Assembly (NCBI GenBank): GCA_964036295.1
Contig: OZ038463.1
Coordinates: 21,873,069-21,937,068 of the forward strand
Length of the DNA stretch: 64,000 nt
Source of the DNA: Plumapathes pennacea
Taxonomy: Eukaryota > Cnidaria > Anthozoa > Antipatharia > Myriopathidae
Direction: 5' to 3'
The position numbers and the translations under genes were made by a program. Shown here piece by piece: positions 1-12,900 of the stretch (the stretch's first letter is position 1; each line of letters opens with the position of its first letter). A model generated the notes under the pieces. The model had not been told where the DNA came from. It made no database searches and saw nothing but the letters and a program-made list of their open reading frames with translations.

Positions 1-2035
1 AATACCGTACAGTAAATTAACAAATATGCATTGGAGAGCTGTATATACGTTTCGCAGACTACAACCAGAATAAAGTCCGTTGAACAGTGTTAGAATAAGT
101 CCACTCTGTGCGATATACGCACGTGACTAATCTATTATCGAAAAAGCCGCTGGATTCAAAATGCCGGAATTGCGGTCTCGCGATGCATGTGGTTCTACTG
201 AAATCCAGGGTGACTTTCATGTCTACTGATTCCGAAAAGACGGATCATTCGTACCTAGTCTGTTGGAGCAGATCAAGTAATATTATCCGAGAAGTTGAAC
301 CAAGTTGTAAAATGATTTAAAGCAAAATTTTAACACTTTAAGAGTGTTTTCAACTCAGTCCATGAATGAATAGGACTCAGAAATTCCTTTTTCACCGAAG
401 AGCCTGAGACAATTTCAACTTGACAAGCCTCATCTGAGGTGAATATTTCGGTAATTCGACTATAAAGTAAAATTTTGTAACAGATATGAAACGCTTTACA
501 GGACCTTTGCCGACCACCCAATCAACGTCCTCGGTAAAGCGTCTCATTCCAGACCCGTGCATGGTTGCAGACATTACAGCTCGTTCATAATCAGTCAAAG
601 ATTCCAAAATGCTTCTATTTTAACAGTCTGATTCGCAATCTATAAAACCTGCACGTTGCCAATTTTGTGCTTCTTTCTTTCGTCCACTAGCTGGCTTTGA
701 ACTTAATCCCTTTAAACTGAATTTTAATTACATAATAGCTAAAGTTTCAAGTAAAAAGGCTTCGTGGGAGACGGCAACGAGGTAGCAAGTCTGAGCCAAC
801 AATTCTCACGGCTCTTAGGGTTAATACTCATCAACAGCCATTTGAATGTTGAAAAACCATTGTTTAACCACAGCCACACAGACGCAAGCTGAAATCAAAT
901 AAATACGACCACGATGCTCCCGAGTACAATGGAGTTGTCCTGCAGGATTGCCTGGCTCGACTGAGGTCTGTCTTGGGAGGTTGGGGGATGTTTTCTTTAT
1001 TCACAAACAGTTCCTCTGGTTAGAAATACGCTTCAAGAAAGTGTTGATGTCTTTGCTCAACATCCAGCTAGTGGTCGCTGTGAGAGAGCCAGGCTGGAGA
1101 GCTTGCCTGCCCTTGGTGACCGCTTGGCGCCATTCGTTTTGACTGCTACACAAAGCCGGCGCCCTTCAATCGGCCAAGAGAACCTTATCTCGCTAATTGA
1201 ACTGGCGTTAACGAGCAACTTCAAAAGATCACCGAAAACCCTGACGTATTGTTAGAAGTGTTCTTTTTAGCAGCGAGATTATTGAGTTTGGGTTTGTTGT
1301 TGGTAGAAAGGCCAAGTTCTCTCGTATCAGACGAACAAATCAGCTTCCTCGGTTTGAAGCAACTACACCGACACAAATAAAACAGGTTGGACAGAAACTC
1401 AAGGCCTATCCTGCAAAAATATATATTAGTTCTTTGAGATGAATCTTCTCCTTTCAACTCAAATGCACAGATATAACAATTAGGGATATGTTGCATAAAA
1501 GGAAAACACTGCTTTTGATGCCCTAAGTATCATCCAGATATCAAATGAATTCTCCCCAGGTCCATCATATAACACATGTCAAAAAGGCTGGGGGAATTTG
1601 TATCATAAACTTTAACTCTAGACGGCGCTTTACATATCAGATATGTCTCCTCATAGTGTGTATGGCAAAACATCGCATTTGACACAAACAACTGAGTGAT
1701 ATTTTTCAATGCTCACCCAGGCTCAACCTAATTTTTCTCGGCATAGTTTTGGTCAATAAGCTGCAGAGCTTTGATTTCAGACTCACCCGACAGTTTGTTC
1801 CAGCTCAAAATATAGAATGGACATCCGTTTTGTGAACCAAAGCTCCTTATTTTCGGGCTCATTGAAATTATAAAACAACTCAGATCTAACTAAGCATCAC
1901 CGTGCTTTAAACAACCGGGCCCAGGATTGCAACTAAATCACGTGAATGACTTCAGACTTTTCGCTCAGCTGTAAGATCCTGCTTTTTGCAAAGGCCTTTA
2001 CAGAAACGCTGAAAATCTGGTGTTCAAACGGCCGA
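1..2035. other. No recognisable gene
   Basis: Only short, unsupported reading frames occur in this stretch on either strand. None has a recognisable domain, and none pairs with convincing neighbouring exons. I see no RNA gene or terminal repeats here. Distal exons of an unrecognised gene cannot be excluded. Confidence 0.5.
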
Positions 2036-2040
2036 CATGT

Positions 2041-2215
2041 GAAGGACAACCGATAAGGACCGATATAACGTTATGTTCCAATGTGAACCACCGAATCATA
2101 AAAACATAATAACATAAACATAGCAACAGAAGGAAAGGTTTTTGTCGTCATGTTTTTGAGTATGATTCGGTGGTTCACACTACATATGTTTACGTTGCTC
2201 GTACGTCGTTACGGT
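2041..2215. repeat. Short imperfect inverted repeat (MITE-like)
   Basis: The 18-mer at 2082-2099 (TGTGAACCACCGAATCAT) recurs as its reverse complement at 2162-2179. Weaker complementarity extends outward on both sides, with AACGTTATGTT-like sequence facing ATGTTTACGTT. The stem encloses about 60 bases. This looks like a small decayed terminal-inverted-repeat element. No target duplication could be fixed. Confidence 0.45.
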
Positions 2216-2447
2216 TGCCGTTTTGTGGCGCCGTGAATCGGGCTTGACACACTGTTAGTGTCCACACACATCACGTACCTACAAAAGTCGACTGTCAAGA
2301 AACTTGCAGACTATAGATATACTTCTTTCCTACTCCATGCTCTCCTATTCCGACATAAATTAAAACAAAATTTTAATGTCGCGTTGTATTTGTTTTATGT
2401 TAATAATCAACAATAGTTAACAAACTTCCCTTGTGTGATTCTTGTTT

Positions 2448-2549
2448 GATCAGTATACTACCCAATCATTAGTGGACTATTGATCAGTATACTACCCAAT
2501 CATTAGTGGACTATTGATCAGTATACTACCCAATCATTAGTGGACTATT
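2448..2549. repeat. 34-bp tandem repeat, three copies (left array)
   Basis: Three consecutive 34-bp units start with GATCAGTATACTACC and run 2448-2481, 2482-2515 and 2516-2549. They appear identical. The same unit, also in three copies and in the same orientation, recurs at 4591-4692, and both arrays are followed by GTTCA. The arrays may mark the two sides of a mobile or duplicated segment. Confidence 0.85.
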
Positions 2550-3199
2550 GTTCATTATAACATAGTCACGATACAAGCCGCGCGCTGATTGGTCGAAAAC
2601 CGTGGTTTGCCAGAGTATAAACCACACTTACCCGTGGTTTATAAGTTATAAACCACGCTTACGTCATCCTCTGGCAAAAAAGAGAAAATAATGCGAGAAT
2701 GGAGTCACCAATGCCCAACTTCGAGTTAAAATTTGGCTTTAAGTGAAGGCACCGGCTAGTACGGTTCACCGTGAATCGGTAAAGAACGTGACCTCATCAA
2801 AAAGCACTTCAACAGTTTGGAGAGCGAAAATCTATGTCGAAGAACGGCAAGTTTCTTGTCAGCGTCGTGGAAAGCGACTCGGTTTAAGCACTGTCCCTAA
2901 GTACAGCATATTTGGGAATCACAATTACATCAGTGGGTTGTTTGAATGAAGTTGAATGCTTCAACAAAGAAGGAGAGAGCAAATCGTTCAGTTGAAGAAG
3001 ATCAGCCGTGAGCAATCACTGAACACGAACGGCGAAGACAGACGAACAGACGTGTTTGTAGTGATGCAAGAGAAAGAATTTCCGACGATGTGACTGAAAA
3101 AAATGATTGAAGAATTTTCGGACGGACTTCAAATGATTGTACTACGAGGTAGAGTCAAGAAATCGGTAAGTTTTCATTCACACAATTTTCGAGTCGGCC

Positions 3200-4101
3200 C
3201 ACAGGCTCCCCAATCTTACTGTATGAGTTGAAAAAAAAAAAAAGTTTTCAAATTAAAGAAATACTTCACCTATGTTGTTCCTTATGTGCTTTTATTCCTT
3301 GTGTATCATTTCTGGGCAGTTTCAAGCCGTTTTGAGCGATTTTCATCTGGTGCTGATTCAGTCTGTATATATAATGACAAGGCAGTACACAAGCGAAACG
3401 ACCGTTGAACTTACGAAGTCAAAAAATCACCCTAATTCTGCTTAAGTCACCTCTATTCTCATCGATAGCAATCGCCGAAGGTTGGAATGCATATCCTCTT
3501 CACTCGCACATCAAAAGCTCACTCTCTTGCCTTCAAAAAGCATGCATTTCTGCCGCCAAAGACCAACGTTTCACTATCTGTTGATCCGTTCATGTAGCAA
3601 CGAGGACATCTCGAGCTCAGTGACGTCGCCATGACATCCAACGTCCAATCGGATTAGAGCTATTGTAATCAGGCCTGGTCACTGAGCTCGAGATGTCCTC
3701 GTTGCTACATGAACGGATCAACAGATAGTGAAACGTTGGTCTTTGGCGGCAGAAATGCATGCTTTTTGAAGGCAAGAGAGTGAGCTTTTGATGTGCGAGT
3801 GAAGAGGATATGCATTCCAACCTTCGGCGATTGCTATCGATGAGAATAGAGGTGACTTAAGCAGAATTAGGGTGATTTTTTGACTTCGTAAGTTCAACGG
3901 TCGTTTCGCTTGTGTACTGCCTTGTCATTATATATACAGACTGAATCAGCACCAGATGAAAATCGCTCAAAACGGCTTGAAACTGCCCAGAAATGATACA
4001 CAAGGAATAAAAGCACACAAGGAACAACATAGGTGAAGTATTTCTTTAATTTGAAAACTTTTTTTTTTTTCAACTCATACAGTAAGATTGGGGAGCCTGT
4101 G
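3200..4101. mobile_element. Foldback element: near-perfect 425-bp inverted repeats with 7-bp target duplication
   Basis: Bases 3200-3624 are repeated as reverse complement at 3678-4101. I see one substitution and a one-base difference in an A run, so the arms are over 99% identical around a 53-bp spacer. The element begins CACAGGCTCCCC and ends GGGGAGCCTGTG. It is flanked by GTCGGCC at 3193-3199 and again at 4102-4108, a 7-bp target-site duplication. Short frames inside the arms mirror each other and look non-coding. Long arms, CA...TG ends and a 7-bp duplication recall Galileo/Foldback elements of the P superfamily, but no transposase is present and that placement is an inference. Arm identity implies recent insertion or gene conversion between the arms. 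Confidence 0.85.
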
Positions 4102-4404
4102 GTCGGCCGTTGGAGCATTTGTTGATTCCCTTCAAATTTGCATTTTATGCACTAGCCGACTGTATGATTTCATGTACTTGTAGTCCAAAGTTCTACAGGA
4201 AATATAGTTCTTTACTGTGAGATGTTGTCTAATTTTATAGAACAAACGGCCTGGTTGAAAAATTGAAGCGAAACTGTACTGACTTGGCAATTCGGACCGC
4301 CGAGCCGTTTAGGAGAATCTATTTTTTCATCGCTGTTAGCATTCCAACATTTTTGATGAATAAAGACAGTTTTATTGTGAAAGTTTTGAAGTTCTATGTT
4401 ATAA

Positions 4405-4593
4405 AACAAATAAACCAGCTTCAAGCGTGCTCCGTTCAGAAATAAAGCACTTAGCAAGTGCCGAGAGCACTCAAGAAGTGGGGAAAAACGCTCGCCTTCG
4501 GCTCGCGTTTCTCCCTACACTTCTTTCGTGCTCTCGTCACTTGCTGCGTGCTTTATTTCTGAACGGAGCACGCTTGAAGCTGGTTTATTTGTT
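4405..4593. repeat. Snapback palindromic hairpin (189 bp)
   Basis: The left half, starting AACAAATAAACCAGCTTCAA at 4405, is matched by its reverse complement ending at 4593. The outer roughly 40 bp are essentially perfect, and pairing continues with scattered mismatches almost to the centre. It abuts the second 34-bp repeat array. It resembles a snapback MITE. No flanking duplication was found. Confidence 0.7.
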
Positions 4594-4692
4594 AAGTATA
4601 CTACCCACTCATTAGTGGACTATTGATCAGTATACTACCCAATCATTAGTGGACTATTGATCAGTATACTACCCAATCATTAGTGGACTATT
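4591..4692. repeat. 34-bp tandem repeat, three copies (right array)
   Basis: This array has the same 34-bp unit and orientation as the array at 2448-2549. Its first copy is slightly diverged at its start (GTTAAGTATACTACCCAC) and the next two match the other array. It begins where the snapback hairpin ends. Confidence 0.85.
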
Positions 4693-4965
4693 GTTCAAAA
4701 GCCACTCATCCAAACAAATCACGGGAACTAATTCAATGTGCGAGCTGTATGTATATATGCATAATATAAACAATTATATATTTGTTTAATTATTTTATTT
4801 GTGGTATATTTTAGCCTACAAGAACTCCACTGTCCAACTCTTCTTTCAAATAGGTTCAACGCAGCGCAACTGTAGCGAGGGCCTGGGTTCCAATCTCATC
4901 AAAAACTCAAAATATTTTCACGGCTTTCTTTCACCTTCATAAGAACATCACTTTCACTTTAACAA

Positions 4966-5295
<330 letters not shown>

Positions 5296-5299
5296 ATTT

Positions 5300-8200
5300 A
5301 TAACATTATTAGGTAGAGCAAGGAAAATATTGCTTTTCCATCTGTGAAGATTCCGGAAGCGGATCGTATGTGTTCTGAAAATGAAGCTGTCCCGAGCAGA
5401 TGCCAAACGTCCTGAATTGACAGAACTCAAAGTAATAATACATTTTTAATCAGTATATCTATTACATGTTTAAGAGGGATAATTATGTATCTCAGTTAAA
5501 TGGAATGTTGTGGTCAGATGACGTCACACGCGTGCCTGCTCAACCGAAATGGTAACAGTCGGCGTCTGCAGTCCATGATCAACAGAGCAGAGTGGCCAAT
5601 TAGAGCAACAGCTCTGAATATTTGGTCGGCTATCATACCTGAAATAGTTTGCGTTGCATGGCCATCTAATGGAACAGTCTCGAGTTAAGCAACAGCATAT
5701 GACGCTTAAGAGAGACTGCTTTTGCTGCAAGGTTTAAGTCTCGTATAGTTTACAAATGTAAGTCCTGGTTTTGAAACGACACCTTCTGTTTAACTCTGAT
5801 ATAAACTTGTCCAATAAATTAGCCATTGTTTACATTCATCAAACGTCAACAGCGAAACACACCAACTCGGTTACCAGTTTTACATACTTATTCGATTCAA
5901 ACTGAGAGCTAATTTTTTTAGACCACCCCGAAGATAAATCTTCTAGTGATAACCGCACACGGAGTTTATCTCTATTTAGTTTCACATCGGCATTTCAGTG
6001 CACTTCGGTAAATATTATGCATTTCGACTTTCATGTACTCTTGAGTACTATTTAGAATTATAACACTCAAAAGTATAAAAGTTACACATATACTGAGATA
6101 AAAGTCTGATTTTGGCTCACCTTGAGACGGATGTGCAATACCCTTTTAAATATAATCGTAGCGTGGAAACCGATTGAATGAGGGACTTCAACGCACAGCA
6201 GCTACTGACGCGTTCACTGACAACGCACTTCAGCCATAAGTTCATCAGGGATAAAATTTGTTTTCGGAATTGATTAACTAAGAAGCCCAACAAACTATGC
6301 CGGCACATGAAGAAGAAAGCAATCAGTTCATTTTCAACATTTTGAGAAAAGCAACTGAGCAAGAAAGCAAAATGACGAATTAAGGTCTAGAAGGAGCAGT
6401 AAAACAAGAATTGTTTTCGCGGCTGTTTTGTCAGTTGAAACCGGAGTGTACACAAAGGAACCCGCTAAGCACTGGATTTATCCACAGCTCTGACGAAGGG
6501 CAAACGCTCAAAATGTCAGTCAATACAATCATTAACATGGCGTTCAATCCACACTCAAATCAACCATATACAATCATTCGATCGTGCTAACTATAATCAG
6601 TTCTCTTATGCACTCGCAGATAATGGCTGCCCAAGCCTTAAAAGTCTCGGCTTGCCATAATCAAGAACTCAGTAGTCAAACTACACAGCAGCTTTTGAAA
6701 TGGTTCTTCGGTATAAGCAAGAATTAATTAAATATTGCAGTGAATTTATATTTATGACTTGTTAGACCTATAAGGTACAGCTCCCAACAATACATGTAGA
6801 AGTGTCATAATGATATTACGGACGCGTACAAACGAGTCAGTTTTAGAAGCAGGAAGCCATGGGTAATACATCTACTTCTACCTCTTCTTTATTTATCTTC
6901 CATCGCGTGATATACGCGGGAACATTTTTGACTGAAACAACTGAATGTGCCTCGGGCAAACTCTAGGACGATAAATCAGAATCAAACAACAATCCTGGGA
7001 CCTTACCTCATTTGTTTCTTCGCAACAATCTATTCCAAGTGCATTGAATGAGAGCATCATTATCGCCTTAACTGAACTGGCAGTAATCCAAGTTTAACGA
7101 CTGCTTCATGCACGAGTGGCTACTTCGTTACTCATCCCAGTTATTGTTCACAAATTACCCCAATGTCGTTTCCGATCATCGAGCCTGTGGTTGAACGTAT
7201 TTATAGCAATTCATTGTTATGCATGCACTCTGACTGGCCGCCCACAAACTGAGACTTTGATAAGTAAGAAGTCGTTTATATATCCTAACTCGTTGAATTG
7301 TCGATCAAGGCGAATTTTTGGCTTGGGTTAATTTCTATAACATTATTGGACTGCTCAAATTGAACTTGAGCTGCTAAGCCGAGCACCATTGAGCCGTACT
7401 TCCTTTCAACCATCCGACAGACTACAACATGTTCAAAGTGAGGCTGTTACACAAAATCTCCGAACGTTACTTTGCTCCGGCCATTTAAATGGACTCTTTT
7501 TTTCATCATATCATTCTGATAATCACTTGACTCTGAAAAGGAAATCTCTATAGCAACACTGTAGAATCCTAGCTTGGCGCATAATGCAAATCGGTTCCGG
7601 TGAGGCAAGCTAGTTTGCTTTCCAAGGTCACTTTTTTTTTTGGCACATTAGGCGAAGTCGACAGGCGCTTACTGTAAATAACTAATTGACCTGGTGATGA
7701 TCTTCAAGCCTGAATTTTTAGAGGCTTGGAATATAGTTAAGGGTATTTAGGTATTTTATTTTCCATGACAACATTATTCATTGACGCAGTTTGAATGAAG
7801 CTGTCAACGTTACACGCTCGTCCGAGCTTGACAACTTTTTCTGGACTATTCGATTCGGATTTCTTTCCATCTGATGAAAAGCATTTTAGAAGAAATATAC
7901 TCATCCTTTAAAGGCAATGAGGAGGCTTCACAGAGAGTATAGTGTTTAGACTAACAACCTTCACCAAGGCTTTGCGGTTTCTTCATCGCCAGAAATTTCA
8001 GACATCCGGTTGCGCCATCTCGGAAGAGGCATCAGGTTTCACGCTGACAGCCGCTCAAGAAATAACAAAGAAATGTATGGGATCTGATAATAAATTGCGC
8101 TTTTCGCTTAACTGAAGCACGTTCGTAAAAATGTTTGGGCAGCATTCGGAAGAGGGAAGCTTCCTAAACACAACAGTACAAAAAATATTTATCTCCGGTA

Positions 8201-9760
8201 AAATTCGATGTGTACTTTTTTGAATTTAAAATTTCGGCCGACGTAAGAAGGGATTGATAGCAGAATACGCTCAAAACCGGCTACTGTCACTTTTTAAGCT
8301 GCATTTAATACAAGAACCTTGGGTAAAACGCAAAATGTCTACCCCGTACCTGATTGTCGAAGGATTGAACATCTCCTGTGAAGCCTCAGTCAGTCCCCTG
8401 GAGCAAATTCGATGTGTACTTTTTGTGTTTGAATTTGCAGTTCACAGCCAGCCATGGCGAATACCTCCCGTGAAATACGCTGACTTCGGATGTTGATATT
8501 TTGGGCTGGGAAGCTCCAAATCGCATGAAAATTGCACCAAACGAAAGCTAATTTCAACTAGGTCGTTCAGCGGCACGTCTCCTAAACGTAGCAGTCTCTT
8601 TTTGAACCGGAGAAACCCATCCCTCCCCCACCCCACTGAGGCAAAATACGTAACAATGTTGAATGTGTGAATGGCGCATGCTCATACCGCACGCCGCTGG
8701 GAAAGACCGGAAGCAATCGTGGACGCAAAATGTCCGGAATTTCTGGCGATGTATCATGTACTTGCATAAATGACCAAAATCTACATACAGTACCTATATT
8801 CATGCAGTGCTCATTGCCAATCTGTTGTTTGTGTCATAACTTTTAAAGTATTCATATATGATTCTGGGACTGATGAAAAATCTCTATAAGGAGCAATAGA
8901 AGGCAGATTTCGTAATGAATTCTGTGTAATCGTATATTTTTGGCGGTGATCTTTCACAATTTTATACCCTAAAAATCAGGATTTCACGGGAGTCGATTCT
9001 TACCCCACGCAGATGACAAATCTTAGATTCACGTGACTGAGACTGAGGAAGCATAACACTATATGGCGTATGGATATCAAATTACATAGAAACATTTCTC
9101 TTTATAATACGATATTAAAACCATACTTTGAGTTATTGCCTCTTGCTGCATAGAGTAGTAAATGCATGTGTAGATATGATAGCTGCTTTCAGCTCTTTGT
9201 GTGCTTCAGTATTGCCAGTGCTATGCACTGAACAAAACACTGTTGTTTGATAGTGCAGTGCGGCCTGACTGTGTGTCAGTAGAAGTATACAGCTCGTTTC
9301 GAGATAAAACGGCTAGAATCGAGTTAGCTCATAGCATTTAAATATACCATTGTAACTATAGTGCCTACATTTTCCGACTTGCATGGTTGACGGGATAAGC
9401 TTGTATTTGGTCTGAACTTTGTGTGTTCTAAACTTAAAACATTAAAAGTGACAACTTCTTTTAAGAAGTGTTTGCCCTAAAACATGCTTTAGTCGGTCCT
9501 AGTTGACCAAACCATTGCAAGTTGTTTGTCAACTTACACAGTAAGTCCGCAATTCTTTACATATAGTTTCCCGGCATGCATTCTCCTGGAGTACTCCTGG
9601 AGTACTCCTGCTCTTTCTTTCTCTCCTTCAGTTTTATTTTATCTTTATAGTAGTGTAGAGGTATTATCTGTGAAACATTGCAGACTAATATACTTTACCA
9701 AAGTATTGGGATAATAAGATCCCGATTAATACATTTACATACCTCGTGTTCTAGTAAGTC
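5300..9760. other. No recognisable gene
   Basis: No reading frame here has a recognisable domain or a supported exon structure. The phrase AATTCGATGTGTACTTTTT occurs near 8199 and again near 8406 with some similar flanking text, a weak local duplication. Otherwise I see only AT-rich unique-looking DNA. Confidence 0.5.
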
Positions 9761-9763
9761 TTA

Positions 9764-9994
9764 AGGCCGTTTCACACTGGACGCGTCGCGACACGCTGTA
9801 ACTGCATGCGACAACGCGACAAAATTAGATCCCGGTCATTCCTTCAATCCGATTCACACCCGACGCGGCACGACATTCGCTATGTCGCGCCGCGTCCGGT
9901 GAGAATCGGATTGAAGGAATGACCGGGATCTAATTTTGTCGCGTTGTCGCATGCAGTTACAGCGTGTCGCGACGCGTCCAGTGTGAAACGGCCT
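9764..9994. mobile_element. Palindromic MITE with TTA target duplication (Harbinger-like)
   Basis: The ends AGGCCGTTTCACACTGGACG and its complement are the outer part of an inverted repeat spanning nearly the whole 231 bp. Both halves carry the same GATCCCGGTCATTCCTTCAA segment in opposite orientation. TTA lies on each side (9761-9763 and 9995-9997). A 3-bp TTA duplication is the hallmark of PIF/Harbinger transposition. The element has no coding capacity and would depend on a transposase supplied elsewhere. Confidence 0.8.
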
Positions 9995-9999
9995 TTATT

Positions 10000-12900
10000 C
10001 TGTAGTGTAATAGCATTGTTGTTATATTCATAAACTAAACTAACATAAAAATATAATAAGCAGACCAATCTTCTCAACATCGTCCTTTCAAGAGTGTAAA
10101 TTTGTCTAACTCACTCGACCAAAAAAAATTCCTTTAACAGAATAAAAACATGACCAGGATCTCAAACTTCCGAAAAAAAAAGTGCGAGGGAGATGTCACG
10201 AAACAGGCAGCGCGTGCCAATTCTGCGGTATGCTTGTTCCTGTTTCAACTGGTTACTGACGCTGCAACATTTTACCCGCAAAGACAATGTGCCGCGATGT
10301 GCTAAACTACCCAACGTACCTGGTAGTTTATTATCAGTGTCGAGTTTGATAGTACAGTTCTTGCCAAGGGAATATTATTTACCAACTTGGTTTTTTTATA
10401 ACTCAGCTGACCGATAAGGAGTTTGGGCTTGTCGGCTAAAAATGTCGATAGAAGTATGCCCAATCACAAAAAAAAAAAAAAAAAAAGAAAAAAAAAGAAC
10501 TGAATTTAGACTTTCTCAAAATTAAGAATGTTCTGACAAAACTCTATATTGTTTGACACGCCATCTAAAGCCATCAATGTATTGATGATAATACATATTG
10601 TATAACTTATCGTACCAACGCTGATCAGTTGTTTGTCTGGCGTTGAAACATTTGTGTTATAGGTAGCGATTTGCCACGAAAATGTGACGCTCTTACTGAA
10701 TTTTAAAGAACTACCCAAATTATCATTGGTGTAATTGTCTCATTAAATTGCCCTCGTTTAACTATTCACAGCACACGGGAACCTGTTTTTCTTCATCTCA
10801 TTTGCATTTTTACTTTCTTTGGTATATTCTGCGTAATTTATATTTCTTTGCTCGTTTTTTGACCGATGCAGTGAGTAGCTACATGACAAGGAAAATACAG
10901 ACGGTTAATGACAGGGCTTTTATCTAACGGAAAGAGCACAGCAAGCGTTTTGCATAAACCGCCGCTGGTAAATATTACTTTGCTCGAATATTACGAACTC
11001 TCTGCCCGATGTTTTCAAACAAATCTCCCACATCGACCTGTTTAGTTTGATATCAATCAGGGTACATCACCGCACTGCAACTCGCGTTTTGAAATCTCAG
11101 TCCAGTAGTAAAATTAACGAAGCTCCGGCACAAAATAGAATTAACTGTGGAGATTTCCGGGCCTATGAATATGAAAATAACAATTTTTGTAAGCGTGTCC
11201 TGCTGGGTACAGAATTTCTACCAAGCTGTCTTAGTGAATAAAAGTTTCGCTTTCTCGCTTTAATAGCCCGTTTTGTGTCGGCATTGAGAATTCCTCTCGT
11301 ATCGCTAGTACCTTCAGTTATTGTTTCTGGTCATACGTCGTTTACGAGCGCCGCGTAAAGGCTACATGATCACTTGTTGTTTTGACATGACATCAGAAAC
11401 TATTCTCCAGCATAATCTCAAATGTTCAAATACTCTCACCTTTCGATGCCAGTCCTTCGGTCCGCGTCTTCGGTTGTGTCTCAAATTACCAAATTATTTG
11501 CCAAGTCATTTGAGCAAGCCGAGCAAATGCCAAGGTTAAATTGAAAACGAAAAAAGATTGGACAAAGGAAACACGCGCGATGATGTATAATAACAGACTT
11601 GCGAGGTCAAAAAATAAACAACGATTCTCATTGGTTATTCAGGACTATAGCACCTGCTCATGGGAAACAATACATTGCCTGGCAACCAGGCCTCTTCGCC
11701 GAGCATCTTTCCCTTTCGTCTGATGAAACTTTTCTATTTGTTTTAGTAAAGAAAAATAACCGCAGCTGTTGGGTAAAACGTTGATGATTACGGTTTTGTT
11801 TATGCTTCGGCAAGCGCACTTCTTTATCAAATTGTAACGGCCAATATGTGATGTCACCTCTGTAAATATTCCAGTCATAACATAAATTATTCTAGTGCGT
11901 TGATACGCCTAGTCAAATAATGCTTTATATTGAACTGGTCATGGACTAGCGTTTTAAAGTTTTGGGGAGACGACGGCATTTATGTGGAGTTAATTCGTCG
12001 TCGAGTAACAAGTGAGGAACGAGACCCAAAACTTCACGCGTTCACTCCTGATCAAATACTCAATATTTTTAGACGAAAATGTGTGAAGGATGTGGTGAGA
12101 ATTAATTATTCAGTCAGAGAGCTACCAATCGTCGGGTTCTCTATACTATGACTGAAGTATAGGAGGTAAAGACCTTCAACTCATTCCGCCGAGACAAACG
12201 ACTTACTTGTTTCATTTGGCTATCTTGCTAAGGATCTGCAAAGTTTTCTTGCTTTAAATGTTTCGGAATTATTTTGAGTTGTGGTTCAGAATCAGTCGTG
12301 TTGTATATTGTAAAGACAAAAACGAAAAGGATATTTTGTTTGAAATAGTAAAATAAGGAAGACACTTATTCGGAAATGGGGCGGTGAGAATTCTGTGTGA
12401 TGAATTTCGTTTGAGGGTAATCTCTAAATTTCAGTTGAGTATCCCATCCCCCCCCCCCCCCCCCCAAAAAAAAAAAAAAAAAAAAAAAAAAAGCAAACAA
12501 ACAAACAATAACAAAACAAAAAACCTAGGGAGTTTATGTATGGCTCCAGTATACATAAATGAGAAAATACCGAAGTACCTATACCGAAGATCTAAAGTAG
12601 ACACCGCCAAAGTACGTTTTTCAGCCGTGCATTCACCTTGCTTTTGAGTCAGCGGTTATTGCACAAAATCGTGGATTCAAGTGCAGATGCAACGCTTGTA
12701 CAACCTCAAAACTTCACATCGTGTACAAGCTTCGTTTTTCTTGTGCACAACGTATGTTATAAAAAATGCGTTGAACTAACTTACAGTTGAGTACAGTCCA
12801 AGCATTGAGTTTTTTGTCTAAGTTTCACTTAGAAGTATGAGAAGTTAGACAGCCATGGCGACAAACGCTGACCAACGGAAATGACGTCAAGAACGTATTT

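Noticed and set aside
3617..4118. Coding frames in the foldback arms
   Set aside because: The same frames occur mirrored in the other arm, are short and have no domain.
8254..8803. Cluster of overlapping short frames on both strands
   Set aside because: Mutually overlapping, without domains or splice-linked partners; chance frames in a slightly GC-richer patch.
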